A stretch of DNA of 64,000 nt. Origin: Byssochlamys sp. IMV 00236 (Eukaryota; Ascomycota; Eurotiomycetes; Eurotiales; Thermoascaceae). Location: NCBI GenBank assembly GCA_001931875.2, contig MSJH02000622.1, forward strand, positions 1-64,000. The letters are read 5' to 3'. The notes under the pieces were generated by a model, which worked only from the letters and a program-made list of their open reading frames with translations, searched no databases and was not told the origin of the DNA. Below, one piece after another: positions 1 to 13,000 of this stretch; position 1 is the stretch's first letter; each line of letters opens with the position of its first letter. A program made the position numbers and the translations under genes.

Positions 1-1985
1 AGGCTCTTTGCTCGAGCCAGTGTAAATTCCGGAGAAACCAGTAAATGCTGTTTATATAGATATAGGTATCAGCACCATATATAGTGTGAAGCCAGATTGT
101 GAGAATAGCACTGACTGATTCCGACATTGGGTTCGAGACACAGAAACTCCCGAGGTAGTAAAAAATAATCTAGTGTCATATGGTAGAGCTCATTCTTCAT
201 CCACTGAACGTGGACGTTGTGGATCTCAGTTGGCTTGGTCACAATACGTAAAACACCTGTAAACGAATTATAGTTGATCCTGGAATATAATTAATATGTC
301 TGTTCATTACGAACACCGATATCACATTGAATGATAGAAGTGGCAGCTCTTTCAATTCTTCCAGGTCTCCTGGGACAAAAAAGCCTGGGATCTCATGGTC
401 CTTATGCGTACTTGAGGGTGCGTGCTGTATTTCAAACGCAGAGACGCGCAGGGTAAAGTGAATCACAATAAAAAGTTACCGGTGAAGGGCTCTTTGGAAT
501 CGAGGGTCAACTGCGAATGACCTTAAGACAAGGGAGCTGATCTCAGTGGGATCCCATGGGACACCATGGTGACGGCAACAGGAAGGCCGACTTCGCAAGA
601 ATGTATCAAGAATTAAAATCAGGGCAGTATGCAAGACCGTCGCAGAAAACACAATGTGAAAATAACAGAAGACAGTCGCAGGAACACAATATGAAAATGT
701 TAAAAGAGTATGCGAGACCGTCGCAGGAAACACCATATGAAAACAGCAGAAAACCGTTGGAGGAACATAATATAAAATGTCAAGAGACCGTCTCAGTCTC
801 TCTTCGCCAAGTTCTCGAGTAACGAGATGGCTTCCGATATATCCACCCCTTCCAGTTTAACGACTTTCCGACGGTTTTCATTCCATGAAATGGTCATATC
901 ATAAGCTGCAGCCTCCCTCTTGGCCCAATACCATTGTAAACTAGCACTGTATATTCTGTAGTATTCATAATAGCTGCACAGATGTCTGTAAAAGCAGATA
1001 GAGATAGGCTAGAGGGTGAATTTTCGTGCTCCATTTCAAGAATATATTTCGGCAGGCTGAAGTTGCCTGTTGTTTGGATCCGCTAGAAAGCTCAAGCTAT
1101 TTATTCCATAGGTGGAGCTCGCCGATATGAAGGTGTGGGAGAAGTCCGCCAGGAACTCCTTGGGAGAAGGTAACGAGCGTTCTTCACACTCATATACGTA
1201 AAGTGGTGAATTCGAAGGGATAGTGTATTCCCTAGGTCTGCATGCGGTGAAACCACGACTTCTGTTCAAGTAGAAGTACCACAGGATAGATTTCAAGCAC
1301 GGGAGTGAGTGAATGACAGAAGAAATCAGGCAGAGAGTATTTTAGTTAGGCAGCTCTCGATAATGACATCACTGTGTCTATCCTGGAGTCCCCCCGCATC
1401 TTCTCGATTGCAGATATCAGTTTGGATAACCCAGATGCTTTGACTCATCCAGCATCTAGCAGGTTTTTGCAGTGCAGTAGTCTTGTGGCTACTCCGGGAA
1501 AGTCAACGCTTATAATTGTATACCCTAGCAGAATATCCAGTCTAGGCGCAGTTACAGTAAAGCATCAAAGCATCAGTAACGAGTAGCTATTTCCCTGGGG
1601 GCATACTGAGGACTTTGTTGGCAGTTCAATTGAATCTGTTAGGGAAAAGAAAAAGTACTGAAGAAGAGAATTCGAAAGCCACCAGCGAGATGTTCATTTC
1701 GTAATAATAGACCTATCTCTAAGACACAAAGAAACCCCGAAATAAGCAAACAATAAACAAAAGAGTATATTAAACCACAGAAAACCGACAATATGCCATT
1801 ATACCATATTCCATTGGCCACTTGAGGAAGGAATTATGTAGCCTCAGCCGATCCAGTTCTAAAGCCACAAATTAGGAATCGTGCCGAGACGCGTAATTAG
1901 ACAGAGCTTGATGACCGCAGGTTATAAGCTAGAGCAAGAGGTATCCTTTTCGGTATGCGTTAGCAAGACCTTCGTAGCAACCGCT
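1..1985. other. Gene-free stretch at the window start
   Basis: Apart from the tandem repeat at 631-792 I see only short open frames (under 90 codons) without family resemblance, splice continuity or good start context. The last few hundred bases are presumably the 3' untranslated region of the TauD-type gene on the minus strand. Part of a gene lying mostly outside the window cannot be excluded at the left edge. Confidence 0.5.
631..792. repeat. Degenerate 81-bp tandem repeat (two copies)
   Basis: Two adjacent copies start at 631 and 712, each opening with GC(A/G)AGACCGTCGCAG. Each 81-bp copy is itself two diverged halves of about 40 bp. Because 81 is a multiple of three, the repeat stays in frame: the + frame reads YARPSQ(K/E)T twice, and the - frame is also open across it. 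A further AGACCGTC follows at about 784. No gene is evident here, so this is most simply a minisatellite. Confidence 0.75.
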
Positions 1986-3207
1986 TTACTGCTTCTCCTG
2001 TGAGACAGGAATGGGCTTTTCAGTCATTGCGCACAGACGGAATATATGTCTGGGTTTAGCTTTTTGTTCTTCGTCGAGGTAGTCTACAATAGCGGAGTCT
2101 GATAATCCAGTCAGTTTGGTCTGCTTGGATCGCGGTCAAAACACAGGCAGGATTACTTACGCAAAGTTGAGCGGTTATCGAATATGACAATGGACCGCGG
2201 TTGCCATCGGACTCTGGCCTGGAAATCGTGGCCAGTAATAATATGTTGCATGATAAAGTCAAGGAACACTTTGGTCTCCGCTTCTTTGAGACCTTGGATC
2301 TTAGTGATGAACTCTCCGTTGACGAAGAGACACTTCTGCCCAGTGACGGGGTGTACCCTGACGAGGGGATGTACCGTAGTGACTGGATCCTTCCGAACGA
2401 GGCCGCCCATCATCTTCGTGTGTGCGATCATCTTGGAAGATGTGTGCACTGCCTCGAGCCGGTCAAGGAAAGAGCCCAGGGTGGCGGATAAGCGTCTAGC
2501 ATAAAGGTTAGTCTGTCAATCGCTGATGAGAAACTCATGTCCACTGGAAATCCATACTTATATGCAGCATCAGTCGCTGCGAAGACTGTGTCTCCGCCCA
2601 CATCAGGCCCTTCCAGCAAGCCTAGCATCACATAACCAGGGGGCTGGATCTCGTAGCTGACGTCTTGATGCCACAGAGTTGTCGTTGTCCGCACCTCCAA
2701 GAAGCGGGAAATTTCCTCTTTGTTGCCATCACGGTGGATGATGTGGAAACCTGGATGACCCCTGACTGTCCCTGATACGGGCTGGTAGTTGGGTTTTCCA
2801 AAGTGTCGCATGAACTTCTCCTGGCTGGCTGGGCCTTCATCGATCAGATCCTGATCAGGGAAAACGACGACTTTCCTCTCTGACACCAGCAACGCCAGCT
2901 CGTCTTTGGCAGCATCTGAGAGCTGATTCAGCTGAACACCCTCGACCACACTGCCGATGATGGGCTGGATAGGCGTTACTTTGGCGCCAGAGCCGAGCAG
3001 ATTGGGCTTCGTCTTATCTTTGACGCGCAGCGCGGGGTCTTCATATTCAAATGGGGGTAGCGGGTCGAACCAGACCTTATCCCACGTCGGCAAATAATGG
3101 GGATATCTGGTCGTCCGGTTGGTATCTTCCGAGACGCTAACATAAGGGATGTTGATATCGTAGGCGATAGGTGCCTCGACAGTAGTCGCCGTTGCCGTTG
3201 CAGACAT
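1986..3207 (-). CDS. TauD/TfdA-family alpha-ketoglutarate-dependent dioxygenase
   Basis: Predicted Fe(II)/2-oxoglutarate oxygenase of the taurine/sulfonate dioxygenase family, which hydroxylates a sulfonate (or related compound) so that sulfite is released. Exons are 3207-2558, 2495-2161 and 2098-1986, giving 365 aa, usual for fungal members. The first intron (62 nt) has a GACTAAC branch and the second starts GTAAGT; both joins restore the family sequence. The iron-binding triad is visible: H180 and D182 in LWHQDVSYE, and H329 in DNRSTLHSAIVDY, whose codon is split by intron 2. Arginines in PRHIFRL (345-349) would bind 2-oxoglutarate. Start is the ATG at 3207. The gene stands alone, facing away from the amidase 4.2 kb off. 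The exact substrate cannot be told; fungal Jlp1-like enzymes use sulfonates, others use carboxylic acids. Confidence 0.9.
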
Positions 3208-6200
3208 GGTCGATCGCTTCTGGCGGCACAGCTCTATAGGGCTGATTCAATAATAGGTTCAGGAAGAAAAAGCAATATGAAAGCGCTTGAACCGCGCCAA
3301 AATACAGGGTGTCTGACGCCTTTTTGTCCCTGATCTGGCGCCCTACGTTCGTGCTCCTCTGTCTCCACCATCTTGAGCACCTTCGTCGACAAACTCCTCG
3401 ACAAGAACATACGGTCAAGGAAGTCGCACCAGTAGGACAAAGGGGCTCTGGCCGAATCTCCACTGCGAGTTCCGGAGCAATCCTCTCTAGCCTTGAGAGT
3501 CGCAGCATCTCTGAAGCTTTGAGGATCGACCTTCGGAAACGGTTCCACTTGCACTGACTACTCTAGGTAGAAACTGCCACACGACATTATTCTGCGACAA
3601 GAACCAGGACCACCCTCTCCCGAAAGAAGTCCTAGAAGGAGCGGGAAAGGTCGAACTGAAGTGTCGGTAAGGCTTAAGCTGCCGGTACACCACGGGCTAC
3701 GGATCCAACGGTTCTATGGTGAGCGGGCGTACAGAAAGTGCGCCTCAGGACGGTTGATTTCTCGGGCACTAAATGGGACTAAATCTTCAGATAGCGTGTT
3801 GGGCGTTCACATCCCGCTCCACTTATCCCCATTATGGGGAAATTGATGTCAGGACCTGGGACGGTGAAGAGCATCCATCGTCAATCTACCATCTTAGTTC
3901 TCTCGTCGAGCATGAAGCCGAGTGGAGTGATATGCGTCACGCCGTGATAGGCAAGGATCCCAAACCGTCGGAATCGATCCAACCAACAATCTGCGATCGT
4001 CTGCGGCTAGAGGCCGGTTTCCGGAGGTTGTCACTCCAGTGTCTAGAGCAGATTTTTTTTGCTCTTGGGTTAGATTGATGTTTCACGTCGCCGATATACG
4101 TGCTTTCATCCACTTTCGGTCTCGAGACCTCGGAAATATGAAATATGAAGCCCGCGAAATCACCGCGTATTAGTCCGAAGGGTAGGACACAGTCAACCAA
4201 GTGTCCTTTGATCGAGGAAGCTGTGAGGAGCAAAGTGACAGAGAGTTAAATCAAGATATCCTGGTCGATTCGACATCTCAGCATAAGGGCAAGTGATATG
4301 ATGCTTGACTTGGTTGTTTTTCCATGTGTGACATGCAACGTACGTTTCTCGACCTTGTCTCACAGCCCGGGACGGTTCTATGTTCTAGAACGCCAGGGCG
4401 GAAAATCAGATATCCTTGACCTACTGAGTATGCAAAATCTTGACCTTCTGCGCCACTGCATGTCAGTGCGAGGATCCTCTTTCGAGCATACTCTACATCT
4501 GATACGCAAGTTGAAATCACCGATTGGGTACCGCCCTCATTTAAGCGTGCCCACCAGTGCCTCGCAAACGTATTTCCTCGTAACGCTACGCTATATTGGT
4601 GAATTTCGGGCCAGATTGTCGTCGACTTTTACCTATGGCATTGGGAACCCAACAAGCGGTAAGCTATGTAGACCGGAGCCATTCGGAGGGCGGTGGGAAT
4701 CGAGTTAACTTTTACGTACGTATTTCGTTGTCCCTGATGGAAATTCAGTTTCTATGAATTGCATCACACAGGCTCGAATGAGGAGGTCTTGTTGACCCTC
4801 ATGAATGCTTCGGTTGACATATTGCGTTCCTTTCGCTCGGAACGGTCCCAATTGGCTTCTTGATCGTCCAAAGCCTTCAATTTCAAGGTTACAAGGTTAT
4901 CCTTAGGCCGATATCCACAGTTCCACCTAGAATCAAAACGCCCTTGCAGCACCCCTGTGGCATGCCGCAGCGAGACGACTACCAGCAGTATCCCATGCAG
5001 TGAAGGTCCCAGTTTGATTTCTTCTCTGCATTAGCTACGTCAGATGAGACAGGACCACTCACTGGGCAATTCAAATTTCAGGCAAACTACTCCGTATTAC
5101 CAGAATAGAATCCCGGAACTGGTGACGTTGTTTCTATGTGTCTCCACCCATGGCACTAGATACTAGAGTAGAGAGACGGAAGCCACTCGAGTACTATTCC
5201 TCTCCTGAATTTGACTTTGCTAACGATATTTTTTCTTTTTTCTAGTTGGCTTGCACGATCAGATTATCATTCGTAGGGTACGCAAAAAACATTAGCAGTC
5301 AACTATGCCACACACGAGGCTTGACAAACGAAAGATATCCCTTGCCTCGAAATACAGGAGTGACAGTATTCGTTCTGTTTCCATAATTGGAGATTCAGAA
5401 AAGTAAAAGACCTACGCTTCTGTTACAGGTTATTCTCGAACGCGTGAGAGAATATTCAACGTGGCTTGATGATTATCACTAACATCTGTGGGTCGTTTCA
5501 AGCTAGCCAGAGATCCGCCAACTGGCCCACACGACTAGAACATCATACCGGCGCTAGCAATCATCAACAATGACAATTTCGTACTAGATCTTCGAGTCCT
5601 GACCTCCTGAAGAATTGATTATGACAATTTCTCTTTCTCGGCTGCAGATGTAGCGGATGGGAATACATCTCGACACACAGCCGATGCTATCATTGCATCT
5701 ATCCATGTGCAGCATGACTGCACCATCCATCTCGGATGATAGTTAACATCCTTGTGACCCAGTTACTGAATTACATCCCTTGTCAATCAAGACTACTCTG
5801 ACCGTGTCAGTGAAGGTTGCACGGTATTCAATTCGCCTCGTATCACAAAACAGACGTGGTCCGATGTGATGAGCTTGAGCGCGCTACATGAAATCTATAT
5901 GCCGTGTCCCTTCTGATATCTCAGATGCAACCTCCTCGACCCGATGGGCGGCCTGAAACATGCTCCTGGCTGAAATGCGAATATCTCGTATCGCATGAGA
6001 ATGACTCGTAGACTGCCACACCGCTCAGATCCTTGCTCGATAGAAAAATTAACCTGTGGATTATCGGCTCAGTAGGACCAACTGCGTTAATGACCTGGAA
6101 CATACTCAAGAAAACAGGCAGAGACAAGACGCATGCCTTCGTGGATCCCGCAGGTAGGTAGTGTAAAAAGCCTAGCAAGGCTCCCATACAGACGAGCCTA

Positions 6201-7371
6201 TGAAGCTACAGGGGCGTTGGGATATTTAACGAAATCGGCACTCACGATAACAAATAGTAGTTATTAAAGTTAAGGTTGTGGTCCGTCAATTGGAACCACA
6301 ACTTCCAGAGCCCACATTGCGAGTTGGTTGTTCAGAACCATTCTCTGATGATTTTCTGATACTGGGTAGTAACCTATCGTCTCATTCTACACCTTCTTTT
6401 CCAGGTCCCTGCCGCTTCGACTACTAGTATGCTACCAAGAGGACCTTGGTACTTAGTAAATAGGAAAATCGGTCCACGATTATTCACTCGTGAGCAGTTT
6501 CTCTCTATCATATAATCAACTTCCAACGCTTTTCAACGATTCTTTATGCTAATATTTTCCCATAGGGTTTTTAAATGTAACTTTTCAAGATGTTCTGGGG
6601 CTTATCAGCCTTCGGTACAATTGTGAAGTGCTTTATTGAGAAAAGCAACATACGGGCGCGGCAAGCCGAACCATAGCTTCTGGTGTACCGAACCATTTAT
6701 ACTATCGATCTTGAATTTGAAATGACGAAACTTCATTTGGTGCAATAAACCAGCATCTCTCATGGCATAGAACTACCCGCAACCCCAAGGTCGACAAGTA
6801 GTTAGATGTTCAATTTACAAAGTATGCACGATGGACCATGCATCGCCGCCAAGCCCGTCTCCGCGAAGATAGGATGAGGGGTTGGAATGAACGCATCGTT
6901 AGTTCAAGCAATCAATCGTCTTAAAGTCTTCTGACTGTCAATCATAGGAATTTCCCCGCATAAGATACGTATTATTATTCTTGTTGCAGAATCCTTTCCC
7001 TTGACCCCGCAGAGCTTATCAAGATTCTTGCCTGTTAACCGACCAACTTATCGGATTCCCCTACCATGAACGGCCAAGTCGATAGATAAGATAACTCCGC
7101 ACGCTGCTATCTTTTATACAACGAGGTAAAGATCGCCCGATGATTTGGGACGAGAAGTTATCTCTCGCGTGTCTTGCTTGCTTCTTGAGAGTCCCTATCG
7201 CGCGGGTCGCGGTTTCTAACTATCGCATATGTTATATATATATATATCTAGACCCGTACCCCGCGTAGTATGTATGTACATATATGACCGCTAGAAATCA
7301 TTTCCTCCCTGGAGAGTCTGATGTGAAACTGTTGTACCGTATATAATATCATCATTGAACATCTATACACG
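3208..7371. other. 4.2 kb gene-free gap between divergent TauD and amidase genes
   Basis: No open frame here resembles a known family. The longest, about 136 codons on the plus strand at 4298-4708, lacks recognisable motifs. The last 370 bases hold the amidase promoter (GATA cluster and a TATA-rich run). The first few hundred bases must hold the promoter of the dioxygenase. I see no terminal repeats or transposase fragments. Confidence 0.5.
7015..7163. promoter_or_regulatory. Cluster of GATA-factor (AreA-type) sites upstream of the amidase
   Basis: Five HGATAR matches lie within 150 bases: TGATAAG (reverse) at 7015-7021, CGATAAG (reverse) at 7047-7053, two overlapping AGATAA at 7084-7089 and 7089-7094, and AGATAA (reverse) at 7158-7163. 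They sit 210-360 bases before the amidase ATG. A TATA-rich run follows at 7231-7248. In Aspergillus, AreA binds clustered HGATAR sites at amide-utilisation genes such as amdS under nitrogen limitation. The sites are seen; the regulation is inferred. Confidence 0.55.
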
Positions 7372-9423
7372 ATGGCAATTCAACCCTGGGAAGAAGAAGC
7401 CAACAAATGCAAGGAGATCCTTGCCAACTCTATCCCCAAACAATGGATGGTCCCAGAGGACAAGCTGCCTCCAGCGGAGGAGCTTAATGTCATCGACTTC
7501 CCTCGCAAGAGTGGCCTGCTTACGGACAAGGAACTTTCAATAACGGAGATGTCTGCAACAGCGCTGGTAGCGGCTATGAGCAAGGGTGAACTCACGGCAG
7601 AAGGGGTCGTGGTGGCGTTCTTGAAGAGAGCTACCATTGGTCACCAGCTTGTGAGTTTATTTCTTTCTATCTGTTTATACTCAGAAGAGGCTAATATGTA
7701 TTGTTGTCGATTACATAGTTGAATTTTGCGACTGAATTCATGGCGGATGATGCCATTGCGCGGGCTAAGGAGCTTGATGAACATTTTAAGAAGACGGGAA
7801 AGTTAGTTGGGCCTTTGGTGAGTTAACGATAAGCTTTCTGGAGAAAAGTTACTATGTACGGTACATAGAACTAATTCGATCAAGCACGGAGTCCCCATCA
7901 GTGTCAAGGAGCACATTGGGCACAAGGGCCGTATTTGCCATACCGGATATGTTGCATGGTAGGTTCTGCATACACAGCCCTTGACAAGAGAAATACATCT
8001 ATCCACTAACATATATCCCCAGGATCAAAAACATAGCACCAGAAGACGCACTTCTCGTTCAACTTCTCAAGAATGCCGGTGCTGTATTCCACGTCCGGAC
8101 GAACCAGCCGCAATCACTAATGGTACGCATGACTATTTCCCTATCAATCGCAGATATACCAGAGAAAAAGATACTAACAAATCGGTCAAAAAAAAAGCAC
8201 CTGGACTGCAACAACAACATAACCGGAATGACCCTCAATCCCTACAATAGGAAACTTTCTCCAGGGGGTTCATCCGGCGGCGAGGGAGCCTCCATGGGCT
8301 TCAAGTGCGCACCTCTCGGCATCGGTACCGATATTGGAGGCTCCATCCGTGCCCCTGCAGCATTCAACGGCGCATACGGTCTGCGACCTACCGCATTGCG
8401 AAATCCGTATAATGGAATCATCCTCGCTGGAGATGGACAGGAGTCTATTCGTTGCGTTGTTGGCCCGCTTGCCGCGCAGTCCGTGGAGGATCTGGATTTG
8501 TTCCAGAAAGCCGTCCTTGATCAGGAGCCGTGGGATATTGAAACCAGTCTCGTAGCTATGCCGTGGAAGAAGGTGGAGCCGAAGAAGGATATCACTGTTG
8601 CGATTATGTGGGATGATGGGTGAGCTTTGTTGATTTCGCTTATTATTAGACAACTTTGGCCATGTTTGCTGATATGTGATGGAACTTTGCTTATAGGATT
8701 GTTCATCCTCATCCTCCAATTACGCGCGGATTACAATTTGTCAAAGAGAAACTTCAAGCTGCAGGTATCAAAGTCGTTGACTGGGAGCCATTCAAACATG
8801 ATCATGGTTGGGAAATTATTGTACGGTTACCTACCTATCCCTGTTTCTTATCAATATCCGATCTCTTCATACTCGAATCAGGCACTAATGATATAAAAAC
8901 ACAGTCAACCCTCTACTTCCCCGACGCTGCAGGATTCCAGCGTGGCGTAATCGCTGAATCTGGCGAACCTCTCCTCCCTCTCACTGAATGGGCCTTCAAC
9001 TACAGCAAACCACACCCTATCTCCGTGAACGAGAACTGGGACTGGAATGTAAAGCGCGAAAAGTACCGTGCCGACTATCACGCACTCATGAAAGAGCGCG
9101 GAGTGGACTTCATCCTCAGTCCAACTTATGTCGGAGTTGCAGGTGCACTGGGCGAGCCGGAGTATTGGGGATACACGTCTATCTGGAACATTCTGGACCA
9201 GCCCTGTGTTGTCTTTCCGACGGGTTTGATGCAGGATCCGACGGTTGATAAGGTTGATGAGGCGTATAAACCTAGGAGCGAGACTGATGAGCGTGAGTGG
9301 AAGAAGTATAGTCCTGAGAAGTACGCGGGTGCGCCGATCGCGGTGCAATTGACGGGAAAGCATTGGCATGATGAAGAGACTGTTGCGGCAGCCAAGTTGA
9401 TCACAGAGATTGTGCGTTCTTAA
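7372..9423 (+). CDS. Acetamidase / general amidase (amidase-signature family)
   Basis: Hydrolyses a carboxylic amide to the acid and ammonia, letting the fungus use amides as nitrogen source. Seven exons: 7372-7650, 7719-7817, 7885-7958, 8023-8122, 8198-8619, 8697-8820 and 8905-9423, giving 538 aa, close to A. nidulans AmdS and GmdA. The amidase-signature Ser-Ser-Lys triad is present: K134 in SVKEH, S209 in PGGSSGGEG, and S233 in TDIGGSIRAP. Other family segments include NQPQSLM joined to HLDCNNN across intron 4, and APIAVQLTG near the end. Several introns have clear ACTAAC branch points. The GATA cluster upstream suggests nitrogen control. It converges on the Zn2Cys6 gene 590 bp downstream. 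Whether the preferred substrate is acetamide or a larger amide cannot be read from sequence. Confidence 0.93.
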
Positions 9424-10015
9424 AGGACATTTAAGTGATAGGGCTTCTTTTGCTAGTGGCTTATGTATGCTATTTGGCTAATATGGTATCTTTCTTTTTT
9501 TTTTCTTTTGGCGTTTTTGCCATGCCATGATGGATTTGATGTGGATAATATGCAAATCGATGACAACGTAGGAAACCCATGGGGTATATAATACCAGGTC
9601 TATGTGCATCAAATTTCCACCGTGACTCCGTCCAACATCTCTTCCCTGACGACTCCATGTTCGTATGCATAGACTCATGCCTATAAGTTTAGAGGTGTAT
9701 CCTGATTGCGCTCAATGCGGTTTCCCTATGCTTCGCATATTTTGCGTTCTGTTCCTTTGGGTTTGTTGTAAATGGCGTTATCAGCCGTGCTAGTCGAGGC
9801 TATCTGTAGCACAGAAGGCAAGATCGAATGAATATTGTGGGTTCCGGGGCATGCTTCGCTCTTCCAGGGGATGCTGTATAAAAATACGCAACTAGATCAG
9901 TCACCTCTCAATCGTGGCGTCAAATCCAACGGTATGCTGACAGGACTCTAGGTTTTCCTTAGACGCTCCAACGGTTCGAGAAGAATGCAACCCCTTCAAC
10001 CTTTTTGAAATGAGG
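9424..10015. other. Convergent 3' intergenic region
   Basis: Lies between the stop codons of the amidase (+) and the Zn2Cys6 factor (-). It contains a pyrimidine run near 9491-9510 and nothing that looks coding; it should hold the two 3' untranslated regions. Confidence 0.6.
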
Positions 10016-13000
10016 TTATATTCGGTCTTCTATTTCAAGCGTGAGAATGTCTTCTTCCAACCCCAGGAGACCCTGGGCGAAGTGAAGTCGCTCCCGAGTA
10101 GAGGGTGTGGTAAATCGCAATTCTGTATTGCCATGCGGTGGACTCTGCCTCCGTGCTGTGTTTGAGGCCGTATTGTGCACGTTAATTTCCTGTACGACTG
10201 TAAGCATACACGAATCGAAGATAGATGCCAAAAAGTGCGTATATATGAATTAGAAGACTTACCGGCTCGTTGAGATCTTTTTTTGTAGTATACTCGTAAG
10301 GAGGACCTCTACCCTTTTTACCAGCGGCCACCCAGGCAGACTCGCATCCGACTGCTATCGAGAATGATGTCTGCCAACCTGTCAAACGAGAGATTTCAGT
10401 GAGCTTCGAGACGGTCCAGCCTCGTTGAGCAGCATCCTGATACTGCACACCCGCAAAGAACATTGGTACCGTGACTTCTGTGAGGGCACCACCTATTGTC
10501 GGGTTGAGGCTGCCTGCTTCAAAATTGTATTGTTGCGGATGGTAGATACCAGCCATTATCTTTCCGACCGTCTGGGCAGACTCGACTGTAGTCGATGCTG
10601 CCACACCAGCAGCAACCATCGTGGCCGGTGGCATGGATGGATGCAGTCGATTCAATAGAATTCGCCCAAGATAATAATAAGCCCAGAGTACGGCTATTGT
10701 GTGGGTACGGTATTGTAATGCTGGCCCAAACGGGGTCGAAATAGGAGCAGCAATGTCCGGTGACAAAGGCATATACTCAGGGCCGAGGGACCCAGCAAAC
10801 AGATCGAAAGCAGCTACCATATCTTCCCATTCAGCCTCCGCATCATGGTAGGGTGTTTCCGCCAGGTTGGTGTCCTCTGTATCATCAGGTATGACGCCCG
10901 AGCCGCGCCCCGTAGCTATGAATGCTGAGGGAAGGCGGACTGGACCGCGTTGCGGCACCATGCCATACATTGGCGGGTCTTCTCGAAGCCGATTCTGCCG
11001 GTCAGATGGCTGAGGAGGCATGACAACTGGGGGTCCCTGGGGAGGAAAGCCACTGGCAGCATCGCCAGGCGCCATTACATTGGCTCCTCCATGAGGCTGG
11101 CGACCTCTAGGCGCGAAGCGTGCCATGAACTTGAAAAATTCCGAGTTTGGCCTCCACTCGCCGCCAGTAGTTGCCAATGACCTGATCTTCCTTTTACGAT
11201 CTCTGTAAGCAAAGTCGGCCAAGCGACCAAGGAGAAGAATCAAATGATCCATAGACCCGTATACAGCGTCTAACCTTCCAATACCGGCACGGGGTGGGCA
11301 CTGTCCCCACTGGTCGTAAGAGGTGCTGCGACGTCAGTTAGCGGAGCTCGAACCTACGATTTGGGCAAAACTCACAAGAGACGGTTTCCACTAATCAAGC
11401 TGTGGAAAAGATCTTGCTTGGTGTACCACCAGTAGAGATCGCTTTGGATCCTGTAATTCTCGATGTCCTTTTTCGTGAAATGTTTCTTCTTCGGAGACGC
11501 TGCCTCGCTTTCACCTTCGATTCGTCCAAATTGATCATAGTTAATTACTCGACCCATTAAGGAGCCGACCAGATTCTCATCCACCTCACTTTCTTTTTCG
11601 CAAAACGGATCATCCTCCGTCGCCCCTCCGCTAAATTGGTCATACCAAGGCCAGGTTTCCATCTGAGCCATCCGCTCCTGCTGTGCTCGCACCCTGCGCC
11701 GGTGAGCCCGCAGGTCCCGAGTCAACCCTGCAAAATCGATCTCCCTGATGAGCTGTGAGGACCCTGCGACATGGCTGTTCCACTTGTGGTGTTCAGCTGC
11801 TGTGACTTCGTAGAAGCCAAGCAGAAGTGTGGCTGCCAATGTAGCAATCTGTTTCCGTCGTAGAGGAAGACCGACCGCAGTTCCCACTTTCTTTAGTGCG
11901 TAGTGATAATGTTTCATCGAGACTGTAGGGGGTGCATCCTGGAGCTTCGCAATATGCAAGCTACTGATGGCAAGAATAGCCTGCAGTAATGCAGGATGCT
12001 CCAAAGCTTTGAGTGGTAATGTATACGTCCACAAGCCCTGGTGAGCGGGCGGAATCACCGCCCCCAGCCTGATTGAGGCATTCGTCGGGTGTCTTTCCCA
12101 GATGGAGATGGACGGCCCTGTTGAATGAATGAAATGCATGAAGATCCGTGCGGTCTTTGGGTTATTAAGAGGTGTTGATCCCATCGATGGACGATAGGAA
12201 GCTAACACATTTGGCTCGTTTAGATGTGTTGTGAAGGATCTTAGACGTTCATCATGACGGGCGGACGCCATTATCAGATTCAATTGATTGAAACTCTCGA
12301 TTTGCGTCTGCTCAGACATTTCTTCATCGGAATCGACATCATAATAGTCGTCGCTTTCATCGTCATAACCAGAAGATGGAGATAGTATCTGCGACGGCGA
12401 GGGTTGTTTGGGGTGCAGGGGTATTTCTGGAGAATGGTCGATAACTATCTGCTCACCGGAACTGACTGCTGGTTCGATCTGTGACACGTTCATCCGAGAG
12501 TCGGGTATAGGACCCCAATTCGTTGCGCCTAGTAGATAGCTCTGTCCGAAGTGCTGCGACATATCACCTTGGTTAAGAGCATTTATTTGAGGTGTCCCAG
12601 ATACAGGGATCTGACAAGGCTGCTGTTGATTGAGAAATGGTTGATATGAAGACGGCGCGACGAATGCATCTTGATATCTACCATTTTCCCCTACCGTGCC
12701 CGTCAGTTCAGTGGCGGTAGGTATTAGCTGCGGCGCAACGAAGTTTTGCGGCTGTGCGAATCCCTGAGTCTGTCCTGTGGGAACTGCTGTTGGATAATAC
12801 AACGGCACCGCATTCGCTGCCTGTCCGTCAGGTAATTGAGGCATTGTTCCAACATTGATCAGTCCAGCAGCCCCGGTCGGTGGGAGATATACCGGGCGCG
12901 GAGCTAGCAAAGGGTGCTGCGACCCTCCGGGCAGAGATTGAGCATACTGCGCATTATAATTACTGTACAGAGGCAAGCTCATCGGAGGCTGATGCAGGTG

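Noticed and set aside
4298..4708. 136-codon open frame in the TauD-amidase gap
   Set aside because: No recognisable motif, no splice-linked continuation, and comparable frames on the opposite strand.
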